The notes under the pieces: model-generated
Database searches by the model: none
The model's input: only the letters and a program-made list of their open reading frames with translations
What the model was told of the DNA's origin: nothing
Shown here: piece after piece, positions 18,286-26,174 of the stretch
Numbering within the stretch: position 1 is the first letter of the stretch
Layout of the letters: each line of letters starts with the position of its first letter
DNA from: Myxococcales bacterium
GTDB taxonomy: Bacteria > Myxococcota > UBA727 > JABDBI01
Length of the DNA stretch: 64,000 nt
NCBI GenBank assembly: GCA_023248595.1
Contig: JAHFEG010000011.1
Location: forward strand, 1-64,000
Direction: 5' to 3'
Made by a program: the position numbers and the translations under genes

Positions 18286-18316
18286 AAAAGACGGTCTTTA
18301 AAAAACCGTCTTTTTT
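18286..18316. terminator. Bidirectional rho-independent terminator
   Basis: AAAGACGGTTT-type arms (AAAGACGGTC and ACCGTCTTTTTT) form a GC-containing hairpin with A- and T-runs on both sides. It can end the gene at 17184 on the plus strand and the tRNA-Lys/tRNA-Glu transcript on the minus strand. Confidence 0.85.
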
Positions 18317-18321
18317 AAATT

Positions 18322-18397
18322 TGGTGTCCCCAAGGGGATTCGAACCCCTGTTACTGCCGTGAAAGGGCGGTGTCCTAGGCCTCTGGACGATGGGGAC
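18322..18397 (-). tRNA. tRNA-Glu (UUC)
   Basis: The minus strand folds as a full cloverleaf: acceptor GTCCCCA pairs with TGGGGAC, the anticodon loop reads CTTTCAC with UUC, and the T arm contains GGTTCGAATCC. The 3' CCA is encoded (18322-18324). It lies 11 bases downstream of tRNA-Lys. Confidence 0.97.
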
Positions 18398-18408
18398 AGT
18401 AAAGAACA

Positions 18409-18485
18409 TGGTGGGTCGTCTGCGATTTGAACGCAGGACCAACGGATTAAAAGTCCGATGCTCTACCGGGCTGAGCTAACGACCC
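18409..18485 (-). tRNA. tRNA-Lys (UUU)
   Basis: The minus strand forms a cloverleaf with acceptor GGGTCGT paired to ACGACCC, anticodon loop CTTTTAA (UUU), and T arm GTTCAAATC. The CCA end is encoded (18409-18411). It is transcribed ahead of tRNA-Glu. Confidence 0.97.
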
Positions 18486-18532
18486 TAGTTCTGGGCAAAC
18501 GTGTAAATGGCGCTTGCATAACTGTCAATGCA

Positions 18533-19498
18533 TTATGGTGTGATTTTTGCGAAAGAAACTTCAATCTGTTTTAGATCTGTTTGCATAGTCGCCAAGGGGA
18601 GCGGTTCTTGATCCGATTTTTGTTTGATGATGGCCAGCGCATTGGCGTGCTTGGGCCAATAAAACGGAGCAACAGAAGTCAGCTGCCCAATTGTTTGATC
18701 GCTGTGAATAATTGATTGGCCTATTTTAAGAAGTTCCGCATCAGGTTCGTTCACTGAGGCCAAACACAGTTGCTTGGAAAGTTTTTGATAAGTGTGCAAA
18801 CGTGAGATGACTTCTTGGCCGATGTAGCAGCCTTTGTCCCAATGCAACGCATCATTTAAAGATAGCTCCAACGGGTTAAAAGCCTCGTTAATTTCAGTTG
18901 GAAAAGTACAAATACCAGCGGCAATACGTGCTGTTTCAAATAAGTCTTGCTCAATCCAAAGAGGTGGCAATGCTAATTTGTTAACGATCTCTTGAGCGCT
19001 TGCCTTGCGATCATAGATTAAAAAAGAGGGAATTTTTTGTAAATTTTCATCGATAAAATCAAAAGAACGCATGATGACTTGGGTGCCTTCTATGCGGCAT
19101 TGCCATTTTTGCAAATCAGCAATTGGTTTGCTTCCAAAAATGCAAACGAGGCCACCTTCTTTAGAAATATCTTCGAGCTGAACTTTTTCTATAAACAAAA
19201 ACTGATCAAGCCACGCGCAAAAATCTGAACCGAGCTTGGGACTAGCCATCGCTAAAATTTCTTGATCATCCACGATCACTTGATGAAACAAATCAACGAG
19301 GCGGCCTTTTTGACTGATCAGCGCATTTAAACAACTATCTCCAGTTTTACTGGGCATGACGGCATTGGTAGAAAGACGATGTAAAAAAGACTTCGCATCT
19401 GGGCCTTTTAATAAAACGCGAGCGTGATGCTGCATGTCATAGGCGACATTTAAATGAGATAGAGTCAGTAACGGATTTTGTATTGAGAGAGGATTCAT
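18533..19498 (-). CDS. ygfZ: Folate-binding Fe-S cluster maintenance protein YgfZ
   Basis: YgfZ uses a tetrahydrofolate-binding GcvT-like fold to support the repair or assembly of certain iron-sulfur enzymes. The family signature KGCYIGQEVISR is present at about residues 226-237, with the conserved cysteine. The N-terminal part has the usual LLKGPDAKSFLHRLSTN segment. The 321-residue length is normal. The ATG is 64 bases from the divergent start of the aminotransferase gene, so the two start from one short intergenic region. Confidence 0.92.
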   Translation of the reverse strand: MNPLSIQNPLLTLSHLNVAYDMQHHARVLLKGPDAKSFLHRLSTNAVMPSKTGDSCLNALISQKGRLVDLFHQVIVDDQEILAMASPKLGSDFCAWLDQFLFIEKVQLEDISKEGGLVCIFGSKPIADLQKWQCRIEGTQVIMRSFDFIDENLQKIPSFLIYDRKASAQEIVNKLALPPLWIEQDLFETARIAAGICTFPTEINEAFNPLELSLNDALHWDKGCYIGQEVISRLHTYQKLSKQLCLASVNEPDAELLKIGQSIIHSDQTIGQLTSVAPFYWPKHANALAIIKQKSDQEPLPLATMQTDLKQIEVSFAKITP

Positions 19499-19562
19499 AA
19501 ATGTGTAAAGGATTTACCAGCTTTTTGCTTTGTACAAAAGAGCTTTTACGAGGAAGTGTACC

Positions 19563-20705
19563 ATGAAATACCGCTTGCTGGCTCCAGGACCTACTCCTGT
19601 CCCTGATCGCGTCCTGAGCGTCATGGCACGCTCGATTTACCATCATCGCACTCCGGCATTTGAGAAAATTTTTGCCGATTGCCGCAAGAAACTTCAATGG
19701 TTGTATCAAACTGAGCATGAAGTTTTGACTTTGTCATGTTCAGGCACGGGCGCTTTTGAAGCAGTGTTTCAGAATTTTTTCTCTCCAGGGGATGTGATCA
19801 TCAATGTTGGTGGTGGAAAATTTGGTGAACGTTGGGGGCAAATGGCTCGGGTTTTTGGATTGGAAGTCGTGTCCGTTGACGCACCATGGGGGCAAGCAGC
19901 TGATGTCGACAAAGTGGCACACGCTTTAACACAGCATCCTGAAGCCAAAGCGGTGATTTGCGTGGCTAGTGAAACGTCGACAGGCGCGCGACATCCCTAT
20001 GAAGCCATCGGGGCATTGGTGAAAGAAAAAACCGGTTGCTTGCTTGTGGTAGACGGTATTACAGCAGTTGGTGTTTGGGATATCAAACCCGAGCGCGATG
20101 GTATCGACGTTTTGGTGACAGGATCGCAAAAAGCATTGATGTTGCCGCCAGGATTAGCATTTTTATCGGTGAGCGATAAGGCATGGCGTCTTCAGGAAAA
20201 ATCCAAGATGCCTCGGTACTATTTTGATTTAGCCAAAGAACGTAAAGCGCAAAACACCAATCAAACTGCTTACACTCCCGCTGTTTCTTTGATGGTGGGC
20301 TTGCAAGAATCTTTGGCGATGATGCAAGAAGAAGGTCTAGCCAAAATTTTTGCCAGACATGCGCGTATGGCTAAGGCAACTAGGGTGGCAATGAAGGCCC
20401 TTAATTTAGAGCTGTTTCCCGCGACTCCGGCTGATTCTTTAACCAGTGTTTGTATGCCAGCAGGCTTGAAGCCAAATGCGATTTATGCGGGCCTTCGCGA
20501 TCGGGCCAATATTACAATTGCTGGTGGTCAGGATCAATTGAAGGGCAAAATCTTTCGTGTGGCCCATATGGGTTATTTTGACGAACTGGATGTCTTTACT
20601 TTGCTAAGTGCGCTTGAGGTAATTTTGTTGCAAGAAGGGCACGCTTTCACGCCTGGCGCTTCGATTGCTGCAGCAATGCCAATCTTGGCTGAAGGGTTTG
20701 CTTAA
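19563..20705 (+). CDS. Class V PLP-dependent aminotransferase
   Basis: The 380-residue enzyme belongs to the fold-type I, class V group with serine-glyoxylate and alanine-glyoxylate aminotransferases. It starts with the typical LLAPGPTPVPDRV and has the substrate/PLP stretch YHHRTPAFEKIF, the PLP aspartate in LLVVDGITAVG, and the Schiff-base lysine in VTGSQKALMLPPGLAFL. The start ATG at 19563 follows GAGGAAG; an in-frame upstream ATG would add 11 basic residues without family support. Phosphoserine or isopropylmalate-type functions are less likely. The stop is 11 bp from the convergent MNT gene. Confidence 0.88.
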   Translation: MKYRLLAPGPTPVPDRVLSVMARSIYHHRTPAFEKIFADCRKKLQWLYQTEHEVLTLSCSGTGAFEAVFQNFFSPGDVIINVGGGKFGERWGQMARVFGLEVVSVDAPWGQAADVDKVAHALTQHPEAKAVICVASETSTGARHPYEAIGALVKEKTGCLLVVDGITAVGVWDIKPERDGIDVLVTGSQKALMLPPGLAFLSVSDKAWRLQEKSKMPRYYFDLAKERKAQNTNQTAYTPAVSLMVGLQESLAMMQEEGLAKIFARHARMAKATRVAMKALNLELFPATPADSLTSVCMPAGLKPNAIYAGLRDRANITIAGGQDQLKGKIFRVAHMGYFDELDVFTLLSALEVILLQEGHAFTPGASIAAAMPILAEGFA

Positions 20706-20716
20706 AGGGCGGATGC

Positions 20717-21034
20717 TTACAAATTTTTTAACAAGATGGCTTCGCTTAAGATTTTTTTCAAGAATGGATCTTGGCTGGCTTCTGCTTGGGATGAAATGGT
20801 GAGATCAATGCGCTGCTCGCCTATCGCTTGGTCTATTTCAGATAAAATTTTGTACTTTTCTTGACGCAGCAAAGAAGCATGTGAAGGTGATGTGATGAGT
20901 AGTAAATCAATATCGCCACCCTTTAAATCATCGCGGGTACGACTGCCATATAAATAAAGAGAAGCTTGATTGGAAGCGATATGTTTTCCAAAAACAGCAA
21001 TGATTGCCGCTTGTTGATTTGTTGACAGCCTCAT
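20717..21034 (-). CDS. MNT-type nucleotidyltransferase (HEPN partner, MntA-like)
   Basis: A 105-residue minimal nucleotidyltransferase with the fold signature LYLYGSRTRDDLKGGDIDLL: the GSR motif and the metal-binding Asp-x-Asp. In characterised pairs the MNT protein is the antitoxin that AMPylates the HEPN toxin. Its start overlaps the stop of the HEPN gene by 4 bp, which supports translational coupling. It is the last gene of a four-gene overlapping series that starts with xdhC. Confidence 0.88.
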   Translation of the reverse strand: MRLSTNQQAAIIAVFGKHIASNQASLYLYGSRTRDDLKGGDIDLLLITSPSHASLLRQEKYKILSEIDQAIGEQRIDLTISSQAEASQDPFLKKILSEAILLKNL

Positions 21035-21465
21035 GGCGTTATGACCGTTTTGAGTTCTAAAAGTTTGGGAGTAAGAGAAAGAATTTTTTGGACATAATCG
21101 TCAAAGGCTTGATCACTGTATTCGTGAGCCGTTGCGTTTCTTAACTTTCTAATTTCAACCCACGTGTTGGCATCATGAAGCAAGCGCATTTTTTCTGCTT
21201 GGTTAATAAAATCAATCATCGTTCCACGAAATCCAGGCTCATGCATATCCACGTAAAGCCTGACATATTTGCTTAAAAATAAATCTGAAACTCGACTGAA
21301 ACGCGCAGAGAAACTTTCCCATGTTTCTAAAGTTTCTTGATCCAGTTTGGCAAATTGCGTTGGTAGTTTCAGTACTTTTTGATAGCTGTAATCCAAATAC
21401 CCAATCGCTTGGATTAATTTTTCTTGGTAGCTTTTTAATAATTCAATTTCAGTTTGACTGGTCAT
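21031..21465 (-). CDS. HEPN-domain protein (HI0074-like, candidate toxin)
   Basis: The 144-residue, mostly helical protein carries the HEPN signature RNATAHEYS near residues 118-126, an Arg followed by His four residues later, the RNase-active motif of this superfamily. It pairs with the MNT gene directly downstream (4-bp overlap). Known HEPN/MNT modules act as toxin-antitoxin systems; activity of this one is inferred from motif and neighbour. The start codon overlaps the stop of the MocA-like gene, which is unusual placement for a toxin-antitoxin unit. Confidence 0.85.
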   Translation of the reverse strand: MTSQTEIELLKSYQEKLIQAIGYLDYSYQKVLKLPTQFAKLDQETLETWESFSARFSRVSDLFLSKYVRLYVDMHEPGFRGTMIDFINQAEKMRLLHDANTWVEIRKLRNATAHEYSDQAFDDYVQKILSLTPKLLELKTVITP

Positions 21466-22202
21466 GGAACACCCATTTTTATGCCTAATGTACTGTTAAC
21501 TTGACATAATAACAAGTGATTCAATAAATCATAATCCTCTGGCGTGTTGATGTTTTGTAAAATTGCCTCGTCGTGCCAGGGGAGCTCATACACCAAGTGC
21601 GGGTGGCTTTGTAAAAAATGCTTCATGCCCAGGTCTGTTTTATCAGTGTCTAATTCTTTAAAAAGACAACGCGAAACCATGATTGGATGTCCACGGTGGC
21701 ACTGAAAAGTTGGAATTATGACTGGCTTTGACGAAGCTGAATGCGTTAAGGCTACCAATAATTCTTGTGTCACAAAAGGACAATCGATGGGAGCAATAAT
21801 AAGTTGTTCAACGTCTTTGGGCAGTTTCAACAGGCAGGAACGAATCGATCCGATGAGGCTAAGTTCAGGAAATTGATTTTGGATGGGTAGGACAGGGTGA
21901 GGGTTTTGGTTTGTCATTCCATACTTGGTATGGAATCCAGTTCGAGTACTGAGATCCTGGATACCAGCCTGCGCTGGCATGACAACTGGACAGTTAATCC
22001 ATGACTGACGAGTTAATACCTTTTTAATTTCCTGCCCATGAAGGTCTTTCGGCAAAGTGACAATCACGGGCGAGATAGACGCAGCTATAAATGTTTTAAC
22101 CAGATGCTCGACAAACGTGGTGTCGTTAAATGTAAGCAATGCTTTGCAAAATCCCATGCGCGAACTTGTACCTGCGGCAGCGATAAGTCCCGCAGTTTTC
22201 AT
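21462..22202 (-). CDS. MocA/MobA-like nucleotidyltransferase with in-frame repeat
   Basis: The protein resembles molybdenum cofactor cytidylyltransferase, which adds CMP to the molybdopterin cofactor of the xanthine dehydrogenase family. The N-terminus has AAGTSSRMGFCKALLTF (nucleotide-binding loop with Arg and Lys), the metal-binding region is IIAPIDCPFVTQ, and CHRGHPIMVSR is the usual C-terminal motif. Residues about 74-97 (from VVMPAQAGIQ to KYGMTNQ) are encoded by a palindromic repeat and have no counterpart in the family. The gene overlaps xdhC by 4 bp and the HEPN gene by 4 bp. The function is likely, but no molybdoenzyme is encoded in the window. Confidence 0.8.
   Translation of the reverse strand: MKTAGLIAAAGTSSRMGFCKALLTFNDTTFVEHLVKTFIAASISPVIVTLPKDLHGQEIKKVLTRQSWINCPVVMPAQAGIQDLSTRTGFHTKYGMTNQNPHPVLPIQNQFPELSLIGSIRSCLLKLPKDVEQLIIAPIDCPFVTQELLVALTHSASSKPVIIPTFQCHRGHPIMVSRCLFKELDTDKTDLGMKHFLQSHPHLVYELPWHDEAILQNINTPEDYDLLNHLLLCQVNSTLGIKMGVP
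21913..21983. repeat. Bipartite palindromic repeat inside mocA-like gene
   Basis: Two small hairpins follow each other: ATTCCATACTTGGTATGGAAT near 21916-21936 and CCAGCCTGCGCTGG at 21964-21977. The outer ends GTCATTCCA and TGGCATGAC are also near-complementary, and GAATCCAG/CTGGAT lie inside. The same plan recurs in thiL. Confidence 0.8.
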
Positions 22203-22972
22203 GGTTTTTTTCGTCGGTATTGGATCATTTGTGCCACGATGGAAAAAGCAATCTCTTCTGGAGTTTCTGCGTCGATAGCAACACCTGCTGGGCAGTGAAG
22301 TTTTGCCACTTGTTGTGGATCAAGTCCTTTGTTCAGGCATCTGGTGATGGTCATTTTGGCTTTACGTTTGGAGCCTACCAAGGCTGCATAGCGAAAAGAT
22401 TTAACTAAAATAGCCTCGACGAGTTCTTGGTCTTTTTGGTGATCGTGGGTCGCCACAATGATAAAAGTATTGGGTCCAAAAGGAAGTTGGTCTAATTCGT
22501 TCCTGGTGTAATTGGTGAGGAGCTGATGGGCATAAGGCAAACGTTCTAGCTGCATCAAATCTTTTCGGGCATCAGCCACCGTAACAAAAAATCCTGCTTG
22601 GGCAGCAAGCCTAGATAAAACCTCGCCAATATGTCCGGCACCAAAAATAATACAGTGTGGTTTTGGCAAAAGAGTCTCGATGAAAACTGTCATTTCCCCG
22701 CCGCAGCACATGCCTAAATCATGGGTCAGAGAAAGCGTGACGACTTTCGATTTTTCTAAGGCGATAACTTGAATTGCTTCTGTGCGAATTTGATGTTCAA
22801 CGGCGCCTCCGCCAATGGTTCCTTCTATTTTTCCGTGCACAGATCCATCTGGAAAAACCACCATTTTACTTCCAGGTTTTCTGGGCGTTGAGCCCTTGGT
22901 TTCGATGACTATGCATAAAGCTGCTGGTAAATTTAAATGTGTGATTTCGCTAAGTCTTTCAAAACTAACCAT
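22199..22972 (-). CDS. xdhC: XdhC-family molybdoenzyme maturation protein
   Basis: XdhC proteins bind molybdenum cofactor and help insert or sulfurate it in xanthine dehydrogenase-type enzymes. The N-terminal part shows the family text TKGSTPRKPGSKM, GTIGGGAVEHQI and MCCGGEMTVFIE with its conserved cysteine pair. The C-terminal Rossmann half starts with CIIFGAGHIGEVLSRLA and ends with the SKRKAKMT motif. I chose ATG 22972; a TTG at 23008 is in frame but would nearly abut the divergent gene. It is the first gene of the operon with the MocA-like, HEPN and MNT genes. Confidence 0.88.
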   Translation of the reverse strand: MVSFERLSEITHLNLPAALCIVIETKGSTPRKPGSKMVVFPDGSVHGKIEGTIGGGAVEHQIRTEAIQVIALEKSKVVTLSLTHDLGMCCGGEMTVFIETLLPKPHCIIFGAGHIGEVLSRLAAQAGFFVTVADARKDLMQLERLPYAHQLLTNYTRNELDQLPFGPNTFIIVATHDHQKDQELVEAILVKSFRYAALVGSKRKAKMTITRCLNKGLDPQQVAKLHCPAGVAIDAETPEEIAFSIVAQMIQYRRKKP

Positions 22973-23089
22973 ACGAGAAGTATGCCGTTCGTTTTTGAAT
23001 GCAGCCAAGAGGGTCAGGGATGATTTTTGAGAAATAAAGTGTTATCAGAGTTCGTTTTTAAATTTAAAAAAGGGAATGTCGGAAAGCCT

Positions 23090-24385
23090 ATGAAAACAAT
23101 TTTTAGCAAAGTCTTAGTTCCTCTCTTTTTAATTACGGTTTGCCCTCCAGCGGTTCTTTTAATTTGGCACACGAGTGCACATTTGGATGGATCATTTGTT
23201 CAGTTATTTGCCGAGTTTTCTCAAAAAGGACTTTTGGCAAGTATTTATGATGTTTGGAAACCAGTGTTTTTTGGTTCTAAAACAGCGTGGTCAGTCATCG
23301 GTATTTTTGCTGTTGTCGAACTTTTGTTGATGCGCTTTCTTCCCGGAAAAACTTTTAAAGGCCCTGTGACCCCAAAAGGCAATGTGCCTGTTTACAAAGC
23401 GAATGGCGTGTTGGCATTTGCCTCGACAGTGCTTCTATTTTACGTGACTAGTTTTCAATTGAACTGGTTTTCGCCGACGATTATTTATGATCATTTTGGA
23501 GAGATATTAGGGGCACTGATTTTTTTTAGTTTGATATTTTGCTTTTGTTTGTATTTAAAAGGCGCTTACGCACCATCGAGCACCGATGCAGGAACAAGCG
23601 GTAATCCTCTTTTTGATTATTACTGGGGTACTGAACTTTATCCGCGCATCTTTGGATTTGATGTCAAGATGTTTACCAATTGTCGCTTTGGGATGATGAG
23701 TTGGACTTTGATTTTGCTTTCTTGCGCTGCCAAACAACATGAACTTTATGGTTTAACGGATGCTATGCTGGTTGGCGTTTCTTTGCAATTTCTTTATGTG
23801 GCCAAGTTCTATTGGTGGGAAACAGGCTATTTGAGCTCTCTTGATATCATGCATGATCGTGCTGGTTACTATATTTGCTGGGGTTGTCTGGTTTGGGTTC
23901 CTGGATTTTATACCTCGCCAACTTTATATTTAGTGCAGCATCCACATACGTTAGGATGGCCGTTGGCATTAGCAATTTTTGTGCTTGGAAGTATTGCCAT
24001 ATTTTCTAATTATTTTGCTGACGCACAAAGGCAGAGAGTACGTGCACTCGATGGTAATTGTACAGTTTGGGGACAAAAGCCAATTTTGATTAAAGCGCAA
24101 TACACTACGCAAGAAGGCGAAGTCAAACAAAGTTTGTTACTTGCTTCAGGATTTTGGGGACTGTCGAGACATTTTCATTATGTGCCGGAAATTGTTGGTG
24201 CTTTTTGCTGGAGCATGCCCGCACTGTTTATTCATTTTATGCCTTATTTTTACGTGGTATTTTTAACAGTTTTACTTTTCCATCGTGCTTATCGAGATGA
24301 AGAACGTTGTGCAAAAAAATATGGCGAGTACTGGCGTCGTTACTGTGAACGGGTTCGTTACAAAATCATTCCAGGGATTCTTTAA
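23090..24385 (+). CDS. Sterol reductase, DHCR7/ERG24 family
   Basis: A membrane protein of 431 residues and about nine hydrophobic segments. The C-terminal third matches eukaryotic 7-dehydrocholesterol and C14 sterol reductases closely by memory of the human DHCR7: FDYYWGTELYPRIFGFDVK, LLASGFWGLSRHFHYVPEI, then RAYRDEERCAKKYGEYW and a final IPGIL. These are the NADPH- and sterol-binding elements. The enzyme would reduce a ring double bond of a sterol, for example delta-7 or delta-14. Related bacterial genes are known from Coxiella and amoeba-associated Chlamydiae. The ATG at 23090 follows GGAAAG; a TTG at 23027 is in frame but unneeded. The stop overlaps the stop of the convergent ubiB-like gene by 4 bp. 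Confidence 0.9.
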   Translation: MKTIFSKVLVPLFLITVCPPAVLLIWHTSAHLDGSFVQLFAEFSQKGLLASIYDVWKPVFFGSKTAWSVIGIFAVVELLLMRFLPGKTFKGPVTPKGNVPVYKANGVLAFASTVLLFYVTSFQLNWFSPTIIYDHFGEILGALIFFSLIFCFCLYLKGAYAPSSTDAGTSGNPLFDYYWGTELYPRIFGFDVKMFTNCRFGMMSWTLILLSCAAKQHELYGLTDAMLVGVSLQFLYVAKFYWWETGYLSSLDIMHDRAGYYICWGCLVWVPGFYTSPTLYLVQHPHTLGWPLALAIFVLGSIAIFSNYFADAQRQRVRALDGNCTVWGQKPILIKAQYTTQEGEVKQSLLLASGFWGLSRHFHYVPEIVGAFCWSMPALFIHFMPYFYVVFLTVLLFHRAYRDEERCAKKYGEYWRRYCERVRYKIIPGIL

Positions 24386-26079
24386 GATTTTCCAAAGCCT
24401 CTCCAAGTTTTATTTTTTTTGGCCCACCGATGAATCGATACTTTTGGCATGTTCCCGCCAATGAGCGACCAAACGGTGGTGCCTAAAAATAAAATAAATG
24501 CGCAAATAAATGCTATCGTTGATATCAACCCCAGCTTCCCGTTATTTTGCTGTATCATGTAAAATCCGCCAGCGATGAGGGCCGTCGCGCTAAGGCTGCT
24601 GAAAATGGCAAGAGCCATGCCGCGTAAGGTCCGATCAAGTTGTGCCAAATCTTTCGATAAAATAGAAACTCGGATTTCGCCTCGTTCTAAATCCGCTAAA
24701 GTTTGATTGATTTGTGCGGGCAGATCCTGTGCCAAAGTGGCTAACTGTAGGGCAGTTTTAGCGCCTGCAGCACGAAAATTACGAGGATCAAATCTTTCAA
24801 TTAAAAGTGACTCTGCTTTTTTGGCTAATTGCTTGGAGACATTTAAATCGGGATGCAGTTGTCTGACGATGCCTTCCAGTGCCAGCGAAGCTTTGGTTAA
24901 GAGAGCAAATTCTCTGGGCAAATGGATTTTGTATTGCAACGAGAGCTCCATCATATCAGCCATGATGGATCCAGCTTGAATACTGGAAAGACTAAGGCCC
25001 GAGTAACGATCGAGTAAGTGACGAAGACCATCGCGAAATTGGTGAATAGGCACTCGAGCAGAGGGTCGTCCCAGATGAATCAATTGCCTTGCCAAAGTGT
25101 CAGGATCTTTTAAGGAAAGGGCAAGCAAGATAGACATCAAACGATCTTGATGATCTCGTGCCACGTGGCCAATTAAACCAAAATCAATGAATGCAATTTT
25201 GTGATCAGGTGTGATAAGCACGTTGCCTGGATGAGGGTCGGCATGAAACAAGCCGTCGATAAAAACATGTTCAAACGCAACGTCCAGTAACGATTCAATT
25301 AGCCTTTCATTGTATTTTTTATCTTCATTTTTGAGATCTAAAATGCGCTTTCCGTAAATGCGCTCCATGGTCAGAACTTCTGCAGAACTAAAGTCTGGAT
25401 AGTAGGTTGGAACTTTGATGTGTTGACGGTGTTTGTTGCATTCCAAAAACATTTGAAGGTTATGAGCTTCAGCGTGAAAATTCATTTCTGTGGAAAGAGC
25501 GTTCAAGAATTCTTCAGCAAGATCGACAGCCTGATATTCAGAAGCTTCTTCAATCAGCCACTCTAATAGTTGAGCAACCATCATCAACATGGAAGAATCG
25601 CGCTCAATTTGCTGTTTGACGCCGGGCCTTAGGATTTTAACAACCACATCGCTGCCATCGTGAAGACGCGCGACGTGAACTTGAGCCATAGAAGCAGAGG
25701 CGAGGGGCGTTTCATCGAAAAAAGCAAATAATTCAGATAGTGATTTTTTTAAAGAAGATTCAACTTGGCTTTGTGCATCTGCAAAAGGAAAAGGAGGGAC
25801 ATTGTCTTGCAAGCGGCTTAAAGCATGAATGAAGTCTGCAGGCAGCAAATCGCTGCGCGTGGAAAGCAGTTGGCCAATTTTGATAAAAGTGGGCCCAAGT
25901 TCTTCCAGCATGAAAGTAAATCGTATGGCTGCGCTATGCTCAGATTTTTGATGGTGGCCAGATCTTTTCAGTGGCCACAGCATTCTAGGCATATTGGGAG
26001 CGAAGCCATGTTTACTCATGATACGTGCAATTTCAGATAATCTTGAAATATCTTGACCCAAATCATTTAGCTTGGACAT
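24382..26079 (-). CDS. UbiB/ABC1-family atypical kinase
   Basis: The 565-residue protein is a member of the UbiB/ADCK family, which supports ubiquinone (or other isoprenoid quinone) synthesis. The hallmark KxGQ motif is in ELGPTFIKIGQLLSTRSD, followed by the Ala-rich nucleotide loop ASASMAQVHVARL, the lysine in VVVKILRPGV, catalytic HADPHPGNVLI and metal-binding IAFIDFGLIG. Two hydrophobic helices at the C-terminus (about residues 497-545) anchor it in the membrane, as in UbiB. No other ubi gene is adjacent. It faces the sterol reductase tail to tail. Confidence 0.93.
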   Translation of the reverse strand: MSKLNDLGQDISRLSEIARIMSKHGFAPNMPRMLWPLKRSGHHQKSEHSAAIRFTFMLEELGPTFIKIGQLLSTRSDLLPADFIHALSRLQDNVPPFPFADAQSQVESSLKKSLSELFAFFDETPLASASMAQVHVARLHDGSDVVVKILRPGVKQQIERDSSMLMMVAQLLEWLIEEASEYQAVDLAEEFLNALSTEMNFHAEAHNLQMFLECNKHRQHIKVPTYYPDFSSAEVLTMERIYGKRILDLKNEDKKYNERLIESLLDVAFEHVFIDGLFHADPHPGNVLITPDHKIAFIDFGLIGHVARDHQDRLMSILLALSLKDPDTLARQLIHLGRPSARVPIHQFRDGLRHLLDRYSGLSLSSIQAGSIMADMMELSLQYKIHLPREFALLTKASLALEGIVRQLHPDLNVSKQLAKKAESLLIERFDPRNFRAAGAKTALQLATLAQDLPAQINQTLADLERGEIRVSILSKDLAQLDRTLRGMALAIFSSLSATALIAGGFYMIQQNNGKLGLISTIAFICAFILFLGTTVWSLIGGNMPKVSIHRWAKKNKTWRGFGKS

Positions 26080-26174
26080 AAAATCATTCCGCGTGCAAAT
26101 TTGCGCAAATAGGCATTACATGTTTTCGCCACTGGGTTAGCATGGCACTTGTTTTAATGGGAAGCAAAACCTTT

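Noticed and set aside
18286-18485. Integration site at the tRNA genes
   Set aside because: tRNA 3' ends are common attachment sites, but I found no partial tRNA duplicate or integrase in the window.
20717-21465. Abortive-infection or phage-defence island
   Set aside because: HEPN/MNT occurs in defence islands, but here no restriction, CRISPR or other defence gene lies beside it; only a toxin-antitoxin-like pair is supported.
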